Assembly (NCBI GenBank): GCA_944474755.1
Contig: OX104113.1
Location: 23,440,432-23,504,431, forward strand
Length of the DNA stretch: 64,000 nt
Direction of reading: 5' to 3'
Origin: Limnoperna fortunei
Taxonomy: Eukaryota > Mollusca > Bivalvia > Mytilida > Modiolidae
Made by a program: the position numbers and the translations under genes
Notes under the pieces: generated by a model
Told to the model about the DNA's origin: nothing
The model's database searches: none
The model's input: the letters and a program-made list of their open reading frames with translations, nothing else
In this document: one piece after another, positions 23,801-32,664 of the stretch
How positions within the stretch are numbered: the first letter of the stretch is position 1
Layout: every line of letters starts with the position of its first letter

Positions 23801-25188
23801 TACGAGAACTTAACACAGCACAAGGTTTCATAGCCTTTTTACAGGCTTCAAAAGGTATTTTTTTCTGATATGTACAATTATGGTACAGTTGTACTCGAAC
23901 TACGAATGTGTAAGAGTTTTCTACATACAAAATTAAGACATACATCCGGACCGGAAATCACTCGACAACAACGATGTCAGTTTTCATATCTGTATTTTAT
24001 TTATTACATTATAATAAAATAATATTACTACAGCAATAAGTTTGTTTCGTTATTTCTATACATTAATTAACAGCATTAATTGCTTTATTACACGTCTATT
24101 ATTTAACTCTGATGCAGGTAAAGCCGCTTTTCATCAGACAAGTTGTCTTTGTTAATTCATTTATTGCTGATTTCCGTTTAATAACTCTAAATAACACACA
24201 TGTCACTGGATAATACACATGTATTTACGACCATAGAAGCAGACAAAGGATCATAAATGATGCAATCGCCTATTACTGATAAATTTAACACGCGCATGCA
24301 TCGTTAAACACCATAAAACCTAGGCGCCAAAAATATCGCCAGACACAATATTTTGTCGCCAAATGAAAAAAAAATCCCAATTGGCGACATTGGCGAGGCC
24401 CAGCGCAACCCCTGATTATGCACATGGTATTGTGTGTTTCAGAATTACAAATTAGATTAACATACGAGTTGTGCTTAATGTTACAAAAATACAGAACCTA
24501 GTCTTTGAAGTAATTGTCTTTCACTTGCCTGAATTTTTTATGTAGTATTTGTGTAATAAAAAATTTGTCTAAATTTAACTTGCCCAAAAGGACTTAATGT
24601 CCAGGGATCAGCACGCCAGTACTTATTTCCATGACTGAACCTATATTAATGACATGTTTTAATGAGTTATCGTCGTTACACTGTGTCTACTGTTTTTTAT
24701 ACCCCTGGCAAATAAAAGTTTGGGGTATATAGGATCAGTTTTCTGCGACTCTAAATTTAAAGATGAATTGTCATGAAACTTTAGATCATGATATGAGCAT
24801 GTGCATATTAGCATAACAGTTTTATACACCTTATTTGCAATCATCCACAATTACAGACAAAGGATAGCAATTATTAAAACTTAAAATAAAAAAGTATATT
24901 GAATAGTGGTACTTTTTTTGTTTATTATAACATTATTTTTTAGGTGAAGAGGCATGTGTGAATGACATTATAGTGAAGCCAGAAAACATTTTAATGTGGT
25001 TGACGGGATCAACGCACATACCAGCAGCTGGTTTCCACAAAAAAATTGATGTTATTTTTAGAGATGCTATAAATATTAATACTTGTGCCCTTTGTTTAAC
25101 TCTTAAAGTGAATGAAATGTCAATTGAAAATGCTGTGAAGCATTATACTGAATGTCTGATCAATAGTCAAACATTTACTATGGAGTAG
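5832..25188 (+). CDS. HECT-type E3 ubiquitin ligase (G2E3-like) with Gly/Arg-rich repeat exon; one frameshift
   Basis: Spliced gene; the exons I support are 5832-5923, 7073-7242, 9419-9651, 11014-11085, 13191-13220, 15547-15663, 15869-15925, 17440-19440, 19805-19926, 20146-20244, 20792-21063, 21825-22036, 22326-22512, 23650-23854 and 24944-25188. All have AG/GT borders and matching phases. The product is about 1370 residues. Residues 30-165 resemble the N-terminal region of fish and invertebrate G2E3-like proteins (FSFKICCLDRPT, FRRKIRELFPAL). Acidic linkers follow, then a 667-codon repeat exon, then a C-terminal HECT domain: LGEVGVDLGGLRREFW, YFHLGQLVALSILEDGPG, and the catalytic Cys in NTCALC (codon 25084-25086). 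HECT enzymes take ubiquitin from an E2 onto this Cys and pass it to substrates; the substrate here is unknown. Exon 23650-23854 has a run of seven A at 23709 where six would keep the frame, so the protein is cut before the catalytic lobe unless this is a base-call error. The start is chosen because exon 1 joins exon 2 in phase. The gene lies inside the 30-kb transposon. Confidence 0.8.
6330..6784. mobile_element. MITE copy 1 (455 bp, long inverted ends)
   Basis: Ends CCTCACAAATCAGGG... and ...CCCTGACTTGTGAGG with inverted similarity continuing about 70 bp inward (CGAAACCCTGACAAACTTAG, CCCGGGCTAG). The interior is non-coding. A second copy lies at 25201-25658. It sits in intron 1 of the HECT gene. 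No clear target-site duplication. Confidence 0.85.
8233..8317 (+). CDS. Possible alternative terminal exon of the HECT gene
   Basis: After a usable acceptor (TTTTTGTCAG), a frame of 28 codons ends in TGA: LLSNYMMQEDII... ...DRLNDIKC. Its incoming phase matches exon 1 (5832-5923), so exon 1 spliced here would give a short peptide of about 58 residues. It does not fit in the main chain of exons. There is no recognised domain, and it may be chance. Confidence 0.25.
8444..8537. mobile_element. 94-bp palindromic MITE-like element
   Basis: GTCATTTACTGACCTAATAT at the left is mirrored by its near-perfect reverse complement ending GTAAATGAC at the right, with arms of about 40 bp and a short centre containing CCATATG. 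Lies in intron 2 of the HECT gene. Confidence 0.75.
9854..10370. repeat. 'TATACCCCC' interspersed repeat, copy 1
   Basis: Begins TATACCCCCTGCAAACTTG, then GGTATATAGGAATCACCCTG and TCTG repeats, and contains CTCCTCCTAAACC followed by a diverged second half with the same words from about 10165. The same family occurs at 10676, 14441 and 24697. Non-coding; in HECT-gene intron 3. Confidence 0.8.
10676..10950. repeat. 'TATACCCCC' interspersed repeat, copy 2
   Basis: Starts GTACCCCCACAAAAAAGTTT, then GGTATATAGGAATCACCCTG. The middle has ACTCCTCTTAAACCACTTGG. More diverged than copy 3. Intronic. Confidence 0.75.
13056..13083 (+). ncRNA. Hammerhead-like core motif
   Basis: CTGAAGA is followed by a perfect 6-bp hairpin (CGGCAG-GCAA-CTGCCG) and AAAC. 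This resembles the hammerhead ribozyme core CUGANGA-stem II-GAAA, but the last G of the hairpin would also have to serve as the core G, leaving an extra C on the other side. I did not find convincing stems I and III. Kept as a weak candidate. Confidence 0.2.
13828..13892 (+). CDS. Possible extra exon of the HECT gene (disrupted)
   Basis: Good acceptor (ACATTTTCAG) and donor (GGTAAGC) frame 65 bp. In the phase of its neighbours it reads MHELACSVCYDKC and then a stop; one base is missing for a multiple of three. The Cys spacing (C-x2-C-x3-C) hints at a small metal-binding segment. Either a decayed or alternative exon, or chance. Confidence 0.25.
14441..14854. repeat. 'TATACCCCC' interspersed repeat, copy 3 (best preserved)
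   Basis: TATACCCCCCGCAAACTAGT, then GGTATATAGGAATCATCCTG. Two tandem half-units share CTCCTCCTAAACC, CAGATTTTGATGAAACTTTA and GATGTGCATGAAGAATTTTC at about 14520-14640 and 14685-14805. Ends CTCACAGTCCACAC. Intronic. Confidence 0.82.
16185..16470 (+). repeat. About 130-bp tandem duplication with a 17-C run
   Basis: Two units share GACTTGTCTTATCATAAGGAG or GATTCATCTTATCATAAGGAG, AATATATATG and ATAGGGT. A C homopolymer of about 17 bases lies at 16230-16246. In HECT-gene intron 6. Non-coding. Confidence 0.7.
17440..19440 (+). repeat. Coding minisatellite: about 60 in-frame 30-bp units in one HECT-gene exon
   Basis: The exon (2001 bp, phase 0 at both ends) is built of 30-bp units translating to SSQGRGRGQ(V/G), with variants R-D-R and R-D-I in the middle. 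Units start at 17527, 17557 and 17587, then every 30 bp from 17671 to 19351. A different segment encoding GRIPGEGRIAGQGRSRGQR occurs twice, 144 bp apart, at the start of the array. Because no unit contains a stop in three frames, two long antisense frames also stay open; these are shadows. The RG-rich composition resembles RGG/GAR tracts that bind RNA or condense, which is inference. Confidence 0.93.
22235..22260 (+). repeat. G homopolymer tract
   Basis: About 25 bases, nearly all G, with one T, in the intron between HECT exons 21825-22036 and 22326-22512. Could form quadruplex structures and is a likely spot for assembly error. Confidence 0.9.
22577..22880 (+). repeat. 161-bp direct duplication
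   Basis: AATGAAGTCCCAAACAGGAA begins units at about 22578 and 22739. Both contain CTTGTGATACTGAACCACCC and CAAATTGTTCTC. Intronic and non-coding; resembles a dispersed invertebrate repeat. Confidence 0.8.
24697..24860. repeat. 'TATACCCCC'-type repeat, copy 4 (fragment)
   Basis: TATACCCCTGGCAAATAAAA then GGGGTATATAGGATCAG and ATGAATTGTCATGAAACTTT. Shorter and more diverged than the other copies. In the last HECT-gene intron. Confidence 0.6.
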
Positions 25189-25200
25189 ATCAGTCTACAT

Positions 25201-25658
25201 CCTTACAAGTCAGTGTTTCTGTGTCCACGAAACCCTGACAAACTTAGCTAGGAAATTCCCGGGCTAGAAGATTTTCGTATGACATCAATCCTTCAAAATA
25301 TCGACTAATGAAATTGCTTGAAAGAAGCAAGTGTTTGGCAGTAGTCATACTTACTCATTCTTGAGTGGGAAGAAAGCATAACCCAGCTATTAAATAACGT
25401 GGTAAAAACAAACTATTAACACTACTGTACAAAATACACTGATTTTCACATGGTCTATGCAACACATCCCTTTGGTTTATTTACAATCGACATTGGGATA
25501 TCCCCTAACCAAGTCGTGAATGAAAGTGAGCTTTTGATTGGCTACTTTAAGGTATGAAGTAGCCAATCAAAATAGTGACTTCTAGCCCGGGAATTTCCTA
25601 GCTAAGTTTGTCAGGGTTTCGTGGACATATGTGGACACAGAAACCGTTACTTGTGAGG
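25201..25658. mobile_element. MITE copy 2 (458 bp)
   Basis: Same family and orientation as 6330-6784: CCTTACAAGTCAGTG at the left, TTACTTGTGAGG at the right, shared interior (GATTTTCACATGGTCTATGC). It begins 12 bp after the HECT stop codon, so it would interrupt or supply the 3' UTR. No AATAAA signal is seen between the stop and the insertion. Confidence 0.85.
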
Positions 25659-28092
25659 ACGTTCAGTCTATTGTCAAGGGTTTTTGATAAATTATGATTT
25701 ATTGGATTGATGTCAAGACCTTTCACGTAGTGGCAGTTATTCTCCTATCACCCCTTCTGCAGAAAGAAATTTAAAAAAAAAATAATAGATACTTCGGGGG
25801 ACTTGGAATTCTTATTCAAAATAATATTAGAAAGGATGTTGTAAGTCTAAACCATGAAACCTCAGAATATCAATGGATGAAATAGTGAAAACAATTTTTA
25901 TATGACTGCAAAGTTAAGCAAGCAACAACTTTTCTCTATCTGCAATAGTTTTTATTCTATCAGGTAAAACAAATTTTTTTATTTTAAAGGGCATATCCCC
26001 TAAAAGGATTCATCTGACAACTTCTGTCTTTGGAGACTTGTGCAGAGGTTCTTGGGTTTATCATTTATAAAGCAAACAACAGCTTTTTAGCCCTCCTGTC
26101 TCTCTGTCAGTCACACTTTGGTTTTCTGGAGTTTTTATCCAAACCGATAGAGATAATGAATTGAAATTTGGTTTATGGATTTATATAGATGAGTTACAGA
26201 TCAAGATCAAATTTCATAATTATCAGACGATTTTTGTGAGAATTATGGCCCTAGGACTTAAACAGAAATTAAGTTTTCCTGACTTTTCTCCTAAATGGTT
26301 AAAGATACTATCATGAAATTTAGTATAATGGTTCACTTTGATAAAACATTTTATTACACTAAAGACCCCACGTGGGGTATGTTAGTACAATTTTTTTAAC
26401 ATAACAGTGTGAACATATTTACAAGTAACAAAATAATGCACCTTAGAAACTAGTGTTGAAATACATAATTATATTATTATGATATGATAATTGGCAGGAA
26501 GTAAAAAATGATATTTTTTTTAATCATAAAGCTTTAATAATAATTTAGCAAAATTTGGCAAATATGTATTCATGAGTTGATGAAACTTAAGGACATTTGA
26601 TTGTCGTAGAGAAGTTTACAGTTAGATATTTTTTTCTAACATTGTTGAAAAAGTACACTTTAACAAATAGTGCAACTCATCACCAAGTTCATCAACATTT
26701 TAAAGATTACAAAATCGCTCAGATCTATCAATATGATAGAATCTCCCAATTTCAATGGGTAAATTATGACTAGAACAACGAAATGTACATAGATACATTC
26801 TTAAATCACATGGTTATATTGACCAATAGTGCTTGAGACAGAAATTAGATTTATATAACCTATAGTTAAGATATTTAGCAGAATTCATGACCTCAATTTG
26901 CCAGTTTTGTATAAAGTATAAACTTCACTCCTAAGAAATTTCTTTACATTTTTGCTAATACAATAAGATTTCAAAATTCTTTGATCATCCCACAACAAGT
27001 TGTAATTACATTCATACAAAGTATTTTTTAATTTCTAATAACCATTTAGAATGATAAGTATTTCTCTTGCTAAAGAGTTACAGATCAAGTTCAAATTTCA
27101 CGATTTTTATCTACTAGTTTTTGTAGTAGGTATGGCCCTTGGAGTAAGTCAAATAATGAGATACAGATTGGTTTTAAATTTCTGGATTATACTATAACTT
27201 TTTGGGTTTCTCTCTTTCTGTGTTTTATGTTTTTGATTTTTGTGTTGTGTTTGTCTATATCCGGATTTGTAACTGTCCCTTGGTTTTTGGCTCTTGTTGT
27301 TCGGTCAGTTTTCTTTGCTACTTTTTTTTTTTTTTTTTTTTTGTAAGAGTTATAGCTCGTGGCCTTAATAATTTTTACACAAATTAAGATTTCCAGCCTT
27401 TTTTTCCTATTAAAATAGATTTAAAATAATGAGATGAAATTTGGTATGACAGTTGACATTTATGAGTTACCGATTAAAATAAACTGAAAAGAAATTTTTA
27501 GTTCTGTGATTAGTTTTGCCTGTAAAATTGTTTTGACCCAATATGGTTGTTCTTCAAACACTTTTAAAAATTGTTTGACAAAAGTTGTAACCTTTGTTCA
27601 TTTGCCATTGTTTATGGATGCTTTAAATCAATGTTGATGTTTTATTAACATGATTAAAAAATAATAATCTTTATCTTCATTATCATATTTATACATATTT
27701 TTTTATTCTGATATGTATAGTGGTGTTTCTGCATTTATTTATTATATCGTGTCAATAATCAAACGATAGTGTCCACTGATCATACTATGGACAATGCACA
27801 GATATAGTGAATTGTGAACAGTTATAATTTCTGGTGAAAGCTTATAAATACATGAAAAATTCATAATCCAGCAAAATAAGAACACAATGGATGAACTTCA
27901 AAATACACAATGATTTTGATTGGTCTTTTTTTCCATGGAAGTTTAACAGTTATTTGCATTTTATTTAAATTTGGGGTTTACTAGTGTTTTAACTTTTACA
28001 CATAGTTATAATTGTTGAATGTAGTTTAAGTATTATATTACAGATAAACCTTGCCAACAGACATGAAGTAGTGGCAATAATTGGCATTGTTT
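25659..28092. other. Region between the two convergent genes: no gene seen
   Basis: AT-rich, non-coding, with loosely repeated phrases (GTTACAGATCAAG-type, at about 26195 and 27076) and a T run at about 27319-27343. On the minus strand a possible polyadenylation word AATAAA (27962-27967) lies about 126 bp past the integrase stop. Confidence 0.55.
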
Positions 28093-31000
28093 CTAGACAT
28101 CAAGGGTTGCTACAGATTCAATGAAGGACAAAACATCTTTAAAAAGCTGAACACCATGGATAGCAGTTTTATATTGGGATAGTGTGTCTATAGAATCTTT
28201 TAAATTTTGCAGTTCTTCATCATTCAATGGGCACTGTATTTGATTTTGAACGTGTTCATGAATTTCCAAACTCTCTTGTTCACTTTCCTCATCATTTTAT
28301 CAACACCATAATCATTTGTTACAGTTTCTTCATGGCCTACATCTCCAGCTGTCAACATGAACTCAGAAATGGCTAGATTGTCTGCATGCATATTTCTAAG
28401 AACTCCTTGAATGAAAATCTGGTGAGGTGTTCTGTGGTTTTCAGTAGAAAGACCATGGTTGTTGTACTGATATTTGAAGATTTCTAAAGATTTGTTAAGA
28501 CGAGGCTTAAACACAAAATGAAATGCCCATAAATGTACAACATTTGTAACATATAGAATGTCAGAATCCTCCATGAAAGTAAACAAGTCGTAGTATCCAT
28601 TGCTTACAGCATCCCAAACATCAACCCAGAGACGCTCTATTCTTTGATTGTGGGAACTTTTCCCCCTGATGGCACTTCCTCTATTTTGTCCTCTGTAGCC
28701 TTCCATAAAAGTACATACATCAGCATTTTCAACCCCACAATACTCTGATGCGAGAGGGAATACCATGTTTTTGAGTAGCCTCAATGAATGCATCATACAC
28801 AGTTGTTGATTTGTTGTCAGTGTTGCACTGAAGGAATGTTATTAACCGGCTAAATCCATCAATGCCACCATGAATAAAGAAACCCCATCTGAAAAAAATC
28901 GAGGTTTACAATAATTTACAATGACCCTGACATTAAATTCCATGTGGCAGGTAACATCAAATTTCATCCGTCAACAGTTTTAAAAGTGTATATATTTTGT
29001 ATACAACACAGCAGATTGCTGATGCATAAAATAGTCCCAATCATTTACAATTTAAATTATACAAAATAATTACTGTTAAAATAACTGAAGTTATTATATG
29101 TAATTATTTTGACGGAATTTATGAATGTGTAAATCGGGCGACTCGCTAACAAACATTTCATAAAGTTCTTTACATTAAATTTAAGTTGCGAGTCGCCCAA
29201 GTTTATTTATGGAAAAATTTCTTTTTAAAGATCTTCATTTCTAGAGGTACTTTAAGCAATCTCACTAAGAAATACCACCTGCATGCCAAACTTCAGTGAA
29301 GTCAGCGGGTTAGCCCTTTCCTCTTTTGATGGAAATCTTATATGCATGAAACATCTTTTTTATTTTTTACAAATTCAGTGAAAACTAAAGGGCTCCACCA
29401 ACTCCATGCTTGACCCTTAATATATTTGGATGACATTTGTTAAAAATATTTTGACAACTTTATTCATTCTGTTGTTAACGTACCTTACAAGTTTATGATT
29501 TCCATCAATATGCCAAAGTGAATTTGGCCCTGCTACTTTGTAGATTTCGTCTTTCAATTGACCTCAAAGCACAGCCAGCTGGGTCAACCCGATGACAAGA
29601 GTCACGAACTCTCTCTCTGGATACATATACATCATCCATTTCCAGTCGTAGTCTGATAGAATTTGGCCCTATTCTTCTGTTTGTTCCAATAATTTCTTTT
29701 ATTTTTAGGTCTAATGCATCATCTGTAATGACAGTTTGTCTCCCCTCTCTCAACTTGATACCATATTCACTAAAACAAATTAATAAACAAGTAAATAACT
29801 CTATACACTTAATCGTTGAAATTGTTTTAAATCAGACTTATTTTTCTTTATTGTTGACGAATATTTGCAACTGATACAAAAAGATAAAGCTTCAAGCCAA
29901 TCAGTTCGGCAGTTTTAGTGTAGAAGACTTTTGAAAAAGTTTATGGACAACCCAATAGTGATGGCAAAAGCTCACATGGTCTCTGGCTGGAAAATTGCAA
30001 ACAATATATATTGTATAATTAGACTTACCGAAGTCGTCTACGAATAGTGGTTTCTGATGTCTGCAACGTTTCGGCCATTAAAGGGGCAGTAAACTTGTAA
30101 GATATCAAAAATTTTAACTGATCCTTTGTGGTTAAAAATTTTGGAGCTCCAAGTTGTCCCTCTTTTTTTCGCTGGACTCTAAAACTAGCATCTTCTGTAA
30201 AATGAAGCAAAACTACTGCTTACAGGATAGGCACCCCAATCTGTTCCAGATAATACACTTAAGTATAAACTTGACAAGAAAATATCTTTCTATTATCATG
30301 ATTAGTTATAATAGATGAGACGATTCAACAAGAGTTATACACTAACATAGAGTCTACATATCCAATAAAGTCTTAATTCACCCCTCTCCCACCAACCCCC
30401 AGTTTTCATAGTGCTATAACTATGGCCAAACGAGCTTGACATGATCTAAGCTAAGAAATTTTTCTTTTACTGAAATCGTACAAATGGGGTGTAGATAGTC
30501 AGAACAAATACACTATTTATAGAACTATTTTGTTTAAATTATCATATTACCTGAAGAATTGTTTTGAAATTTTCTCTCTACATCGCTGCTCATGTCATTT
30601 ATAATAGATAACAGATCGTCCCTCTCTTCCACAGATATTAAAGTTCCCTGAACTCCGTCAATTTCTCCCTTAAGTCTATCTAACCTTAAATAAATAATAC
30701 CCAAACGCATTATTTTTCTGTATAGATCAGACTGAGTTGCGTGGATCCTTTGCTGCAATTTACCTATCATGCAAATAAAAAAATAGAATTGCATTCCATT
30801 CAAGACATATGTGATCTGCCTTTTTAAATATTCGTTAACAAGAGGTAGAAGAGGAAAATCGCCGAAATTCGAATATGGACGGAATTCCAGTGTGTGGCCA
30901 TACATAAATTTATAAATTCAGCAAAAGTATAGTCCGGCGGCGAATAAATTACACAATCGGCTCTCGGTTATAAAAACTTTAGTATTCCGTCACCCTGTAG

Positions 31001-32098
31001 GATGTTGCGTCAAATTTATGTTATTTGAAATCGCTAACAAAATTTCATGTAATCTACCACTAATAAGATAAATCCAAAATACATCCAGTTGTTTTTAAAA
31101 AAAACAATAGAGTCGTCTCTATTTAACCAAAGGCTAAACAACGTAATGTGTCATGAACTCCGCTCAATCCTACTTAGTTTCTAGAATCCAGTATCCACAC
31201 CGATCAACCGACTTGTATCATTTTGGTGAAAAGTAGTATGACACGATGACAAAAGATCTAAATACGTTCGAAACAATGAAGGGCACAAGTACGTTTTTCC
31301 ATTTTTTTTAGGTTTTAAATTTAATGTAGGGAATGAAATATATTAAAAGACGATTAAGCCTAGATTTGAGAATCGATGTATTCAGTTCTTTAATCTCTTA
31401 TTTTTATCTTTTTGTCCATCTAATCTTATGAAATAAGCGGAAAAATGCAAATATCAAACATTAAAATGATAAAATGACCTTTTAATACATTTTTTTACAT
31501 AATCTTTTGTATATAGAATATTCATTTAGCTGTAGCTTTAACATACTCCATTAACTATATTAATTTGATTTTCATTGCAGTCATAGAAAGTAGGATACGA
31601 TTTAAACCAGCTAAATGATACGATTACAAGAAATAAGAAATATGATTTTGTTTAATACTTTTATATACTGCTAATCGATTGCATAAGGGTGCACTTTATT
31701 CATTTGTAACATAATAACCTAGTGCGTGTAAATAACATATTTAAAATATTGATTTTCCGGGTTTATATAAAGCATGAAAAGTAAGATATGCAAATTAATT
31801 TTGATCATTGTGCCTAAAATATGCAAAATACAAATTGCGATACACAAAAACAGTCACAGAAAAGCTTTCAAACTATGCTCAGCGTTTGTATACTTTTGAA
31901 TGTATGGCATTATATTTTAGGGGAGGGGCTTCCATCCTCTTAGTTCGGAACATGACAGATAAATGCTCACCTTGTTAATATATTAGATGCTACATCAGAA
32001 TTAACGGTATCTGAAGTGAGAAGACGCACACAATAGTCCATAGTGTTCTGAACTCTTGACAGAAATCGCTCTTTATCTGTGGAATTGCTGGCTGCCAT
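28093..32098 (-). pseudogene. DDE integrase/transposase gene of the giant transposon, frame-broken
   Basis: Five exons on the minus strand: 32098-31971, about 30763-30551, 30194-30029, 29769-29484 and 28888-28093, with GT-AG borders; phases match except at the first junction, which I could not resolve. Order: N-terminal segment starting MAASNSTDK, a helical region, a helix-turn-helix (LGAPKFLTTKDQLKFL ... SETTIRRRL), a mixed linker (RIGPNSIRLRL), then the integrase core with first catalytic Asp in WHIDGNHKL, FFIHGGIDGFSRL, and the Glu in HNQRIERLW. This matches a family of single integrase-core proteins common in fish and invertebrate genomes. Three frame breaks: about 29545-29560; 28740, where two bases are missing exactly where the second Asp should be (34 residues before the Glu); and about 28292-28300 (A run one short). 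The last break moves the stop from 28224 to 28093, restoring a C-terminal tail with QCPLNDEEL. It would cut and join the inverted ends. Inactive as read, unless these are base-call errors. Confidence 0.82.
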
Positions 32099-32269
32099 CC
32101 TTGTTGTTATGTAAATGGCGCGAACATGGCTGTTGTAAAATACCCCGTGATTGGCTAATGATAATTTTAAAAAAGATATCCCTTACGTTCTCTATTTCAA
32201 ATCGTCTCTAAACTAATGTATTTATATAAAGTTTGAGAAAATAGTCATATGCATATATCGTTATTTTAA
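32099..32269 (-). promoter_or_regulatory. Integrase gene 5' flank
   Basis: Only about 170 bp separate the integrase start codon from the subterminal repeat array, so the promoter must lie here or within the terminal repeat itself. That would allow autoregulation by transposase binding (inference). The sequence contains GATTGGCTAA, an inverted-CCAAT-like word, at about 32150. Confidence 0.35.
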
Positions 32270-32664
32270 AATGTATCGTTATACTTTTAATAAGTATCAT
32301 TATACTTCTAAGAAGTATCATTATACTTTTAAAAAGTATCATTATACTTTTAAAAAGTATCATTATACTTTTAAAAAGTATCTTTATACTTTTGAGAAGT
32401 ATCATTATATTTTTAAAAAGTATCATTATACTTTAACAAGTTTAATTATACAAGTAGGAAGTAAACTGATACAGTTGGGAAACACTCACAGATAACTAAA
32501 TATAATGATATTTCACATAAATATAATGATACTTTAATGAAGTATAATTATATTAGCATAAAGTATCGTTATACTTCCAGAAAGTATAATGATAGAAATG
32601 AGAAGTATAATTATAGAAAAAGTATAATTATAGAAGTATCCTTATTGTGACATGAACGGCCACT
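32270..32664 (-). repeat. Right terminal inverted repeat with 8-unit subterminal array
   Basis: This is the reverse complement of the left terminal repeat. It carries AAGTAT-CATT-ATACTT units at a 21-bp period (about 32274 to 32430, eight units), then sequence matching 2040-2240 in reverse, ending in TTGTGACATGAACGGCCACT at 32664. The four-unit shortfall (84 bp) accounts for nearly all of the length difference from the left repeat. Confidence 0.88.

Larger units (their letters stand above)
2011..32664. mobile_element. Giant (about 30.65 kb) TIR-bounded DNA transposon carrying a DDE integrase and a HECT E3 ligase
   Basis: The left boundary begins AGTGGCCGTTCATGTCACAA and the right boundary ends with its exact reverse complement. 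Similarity continues inward for about 400-480 bp on both sides, including matching subterminal arrays of 21-bp units. Between the ends are a minus-strand gene with DDE integrase motifs whose first exon lies only about 170 bp inside the right repeat, and a plus-strand HECT ligase gene. The two converge. No clear target-site duplication is present: left flank ...GATATG, right flank CATACATT.... That could mean later rearrangement at the left end or a partner lost by recombination. An alternative is that the two inverted ends are independent solo ends flanking host DNA. The integrase gene inside and the near-identical ends argue against this. I cannot name the superfamily with certainty. Confidence 0.78.

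Noticed and set aside
2011..32664. A Polinton/Maverick or large DNA virus insertion
   Set aside because: No DNA polymerase B, capsid, ATPase or protease frames were seen; only an integrase and a HECT gene with introns.
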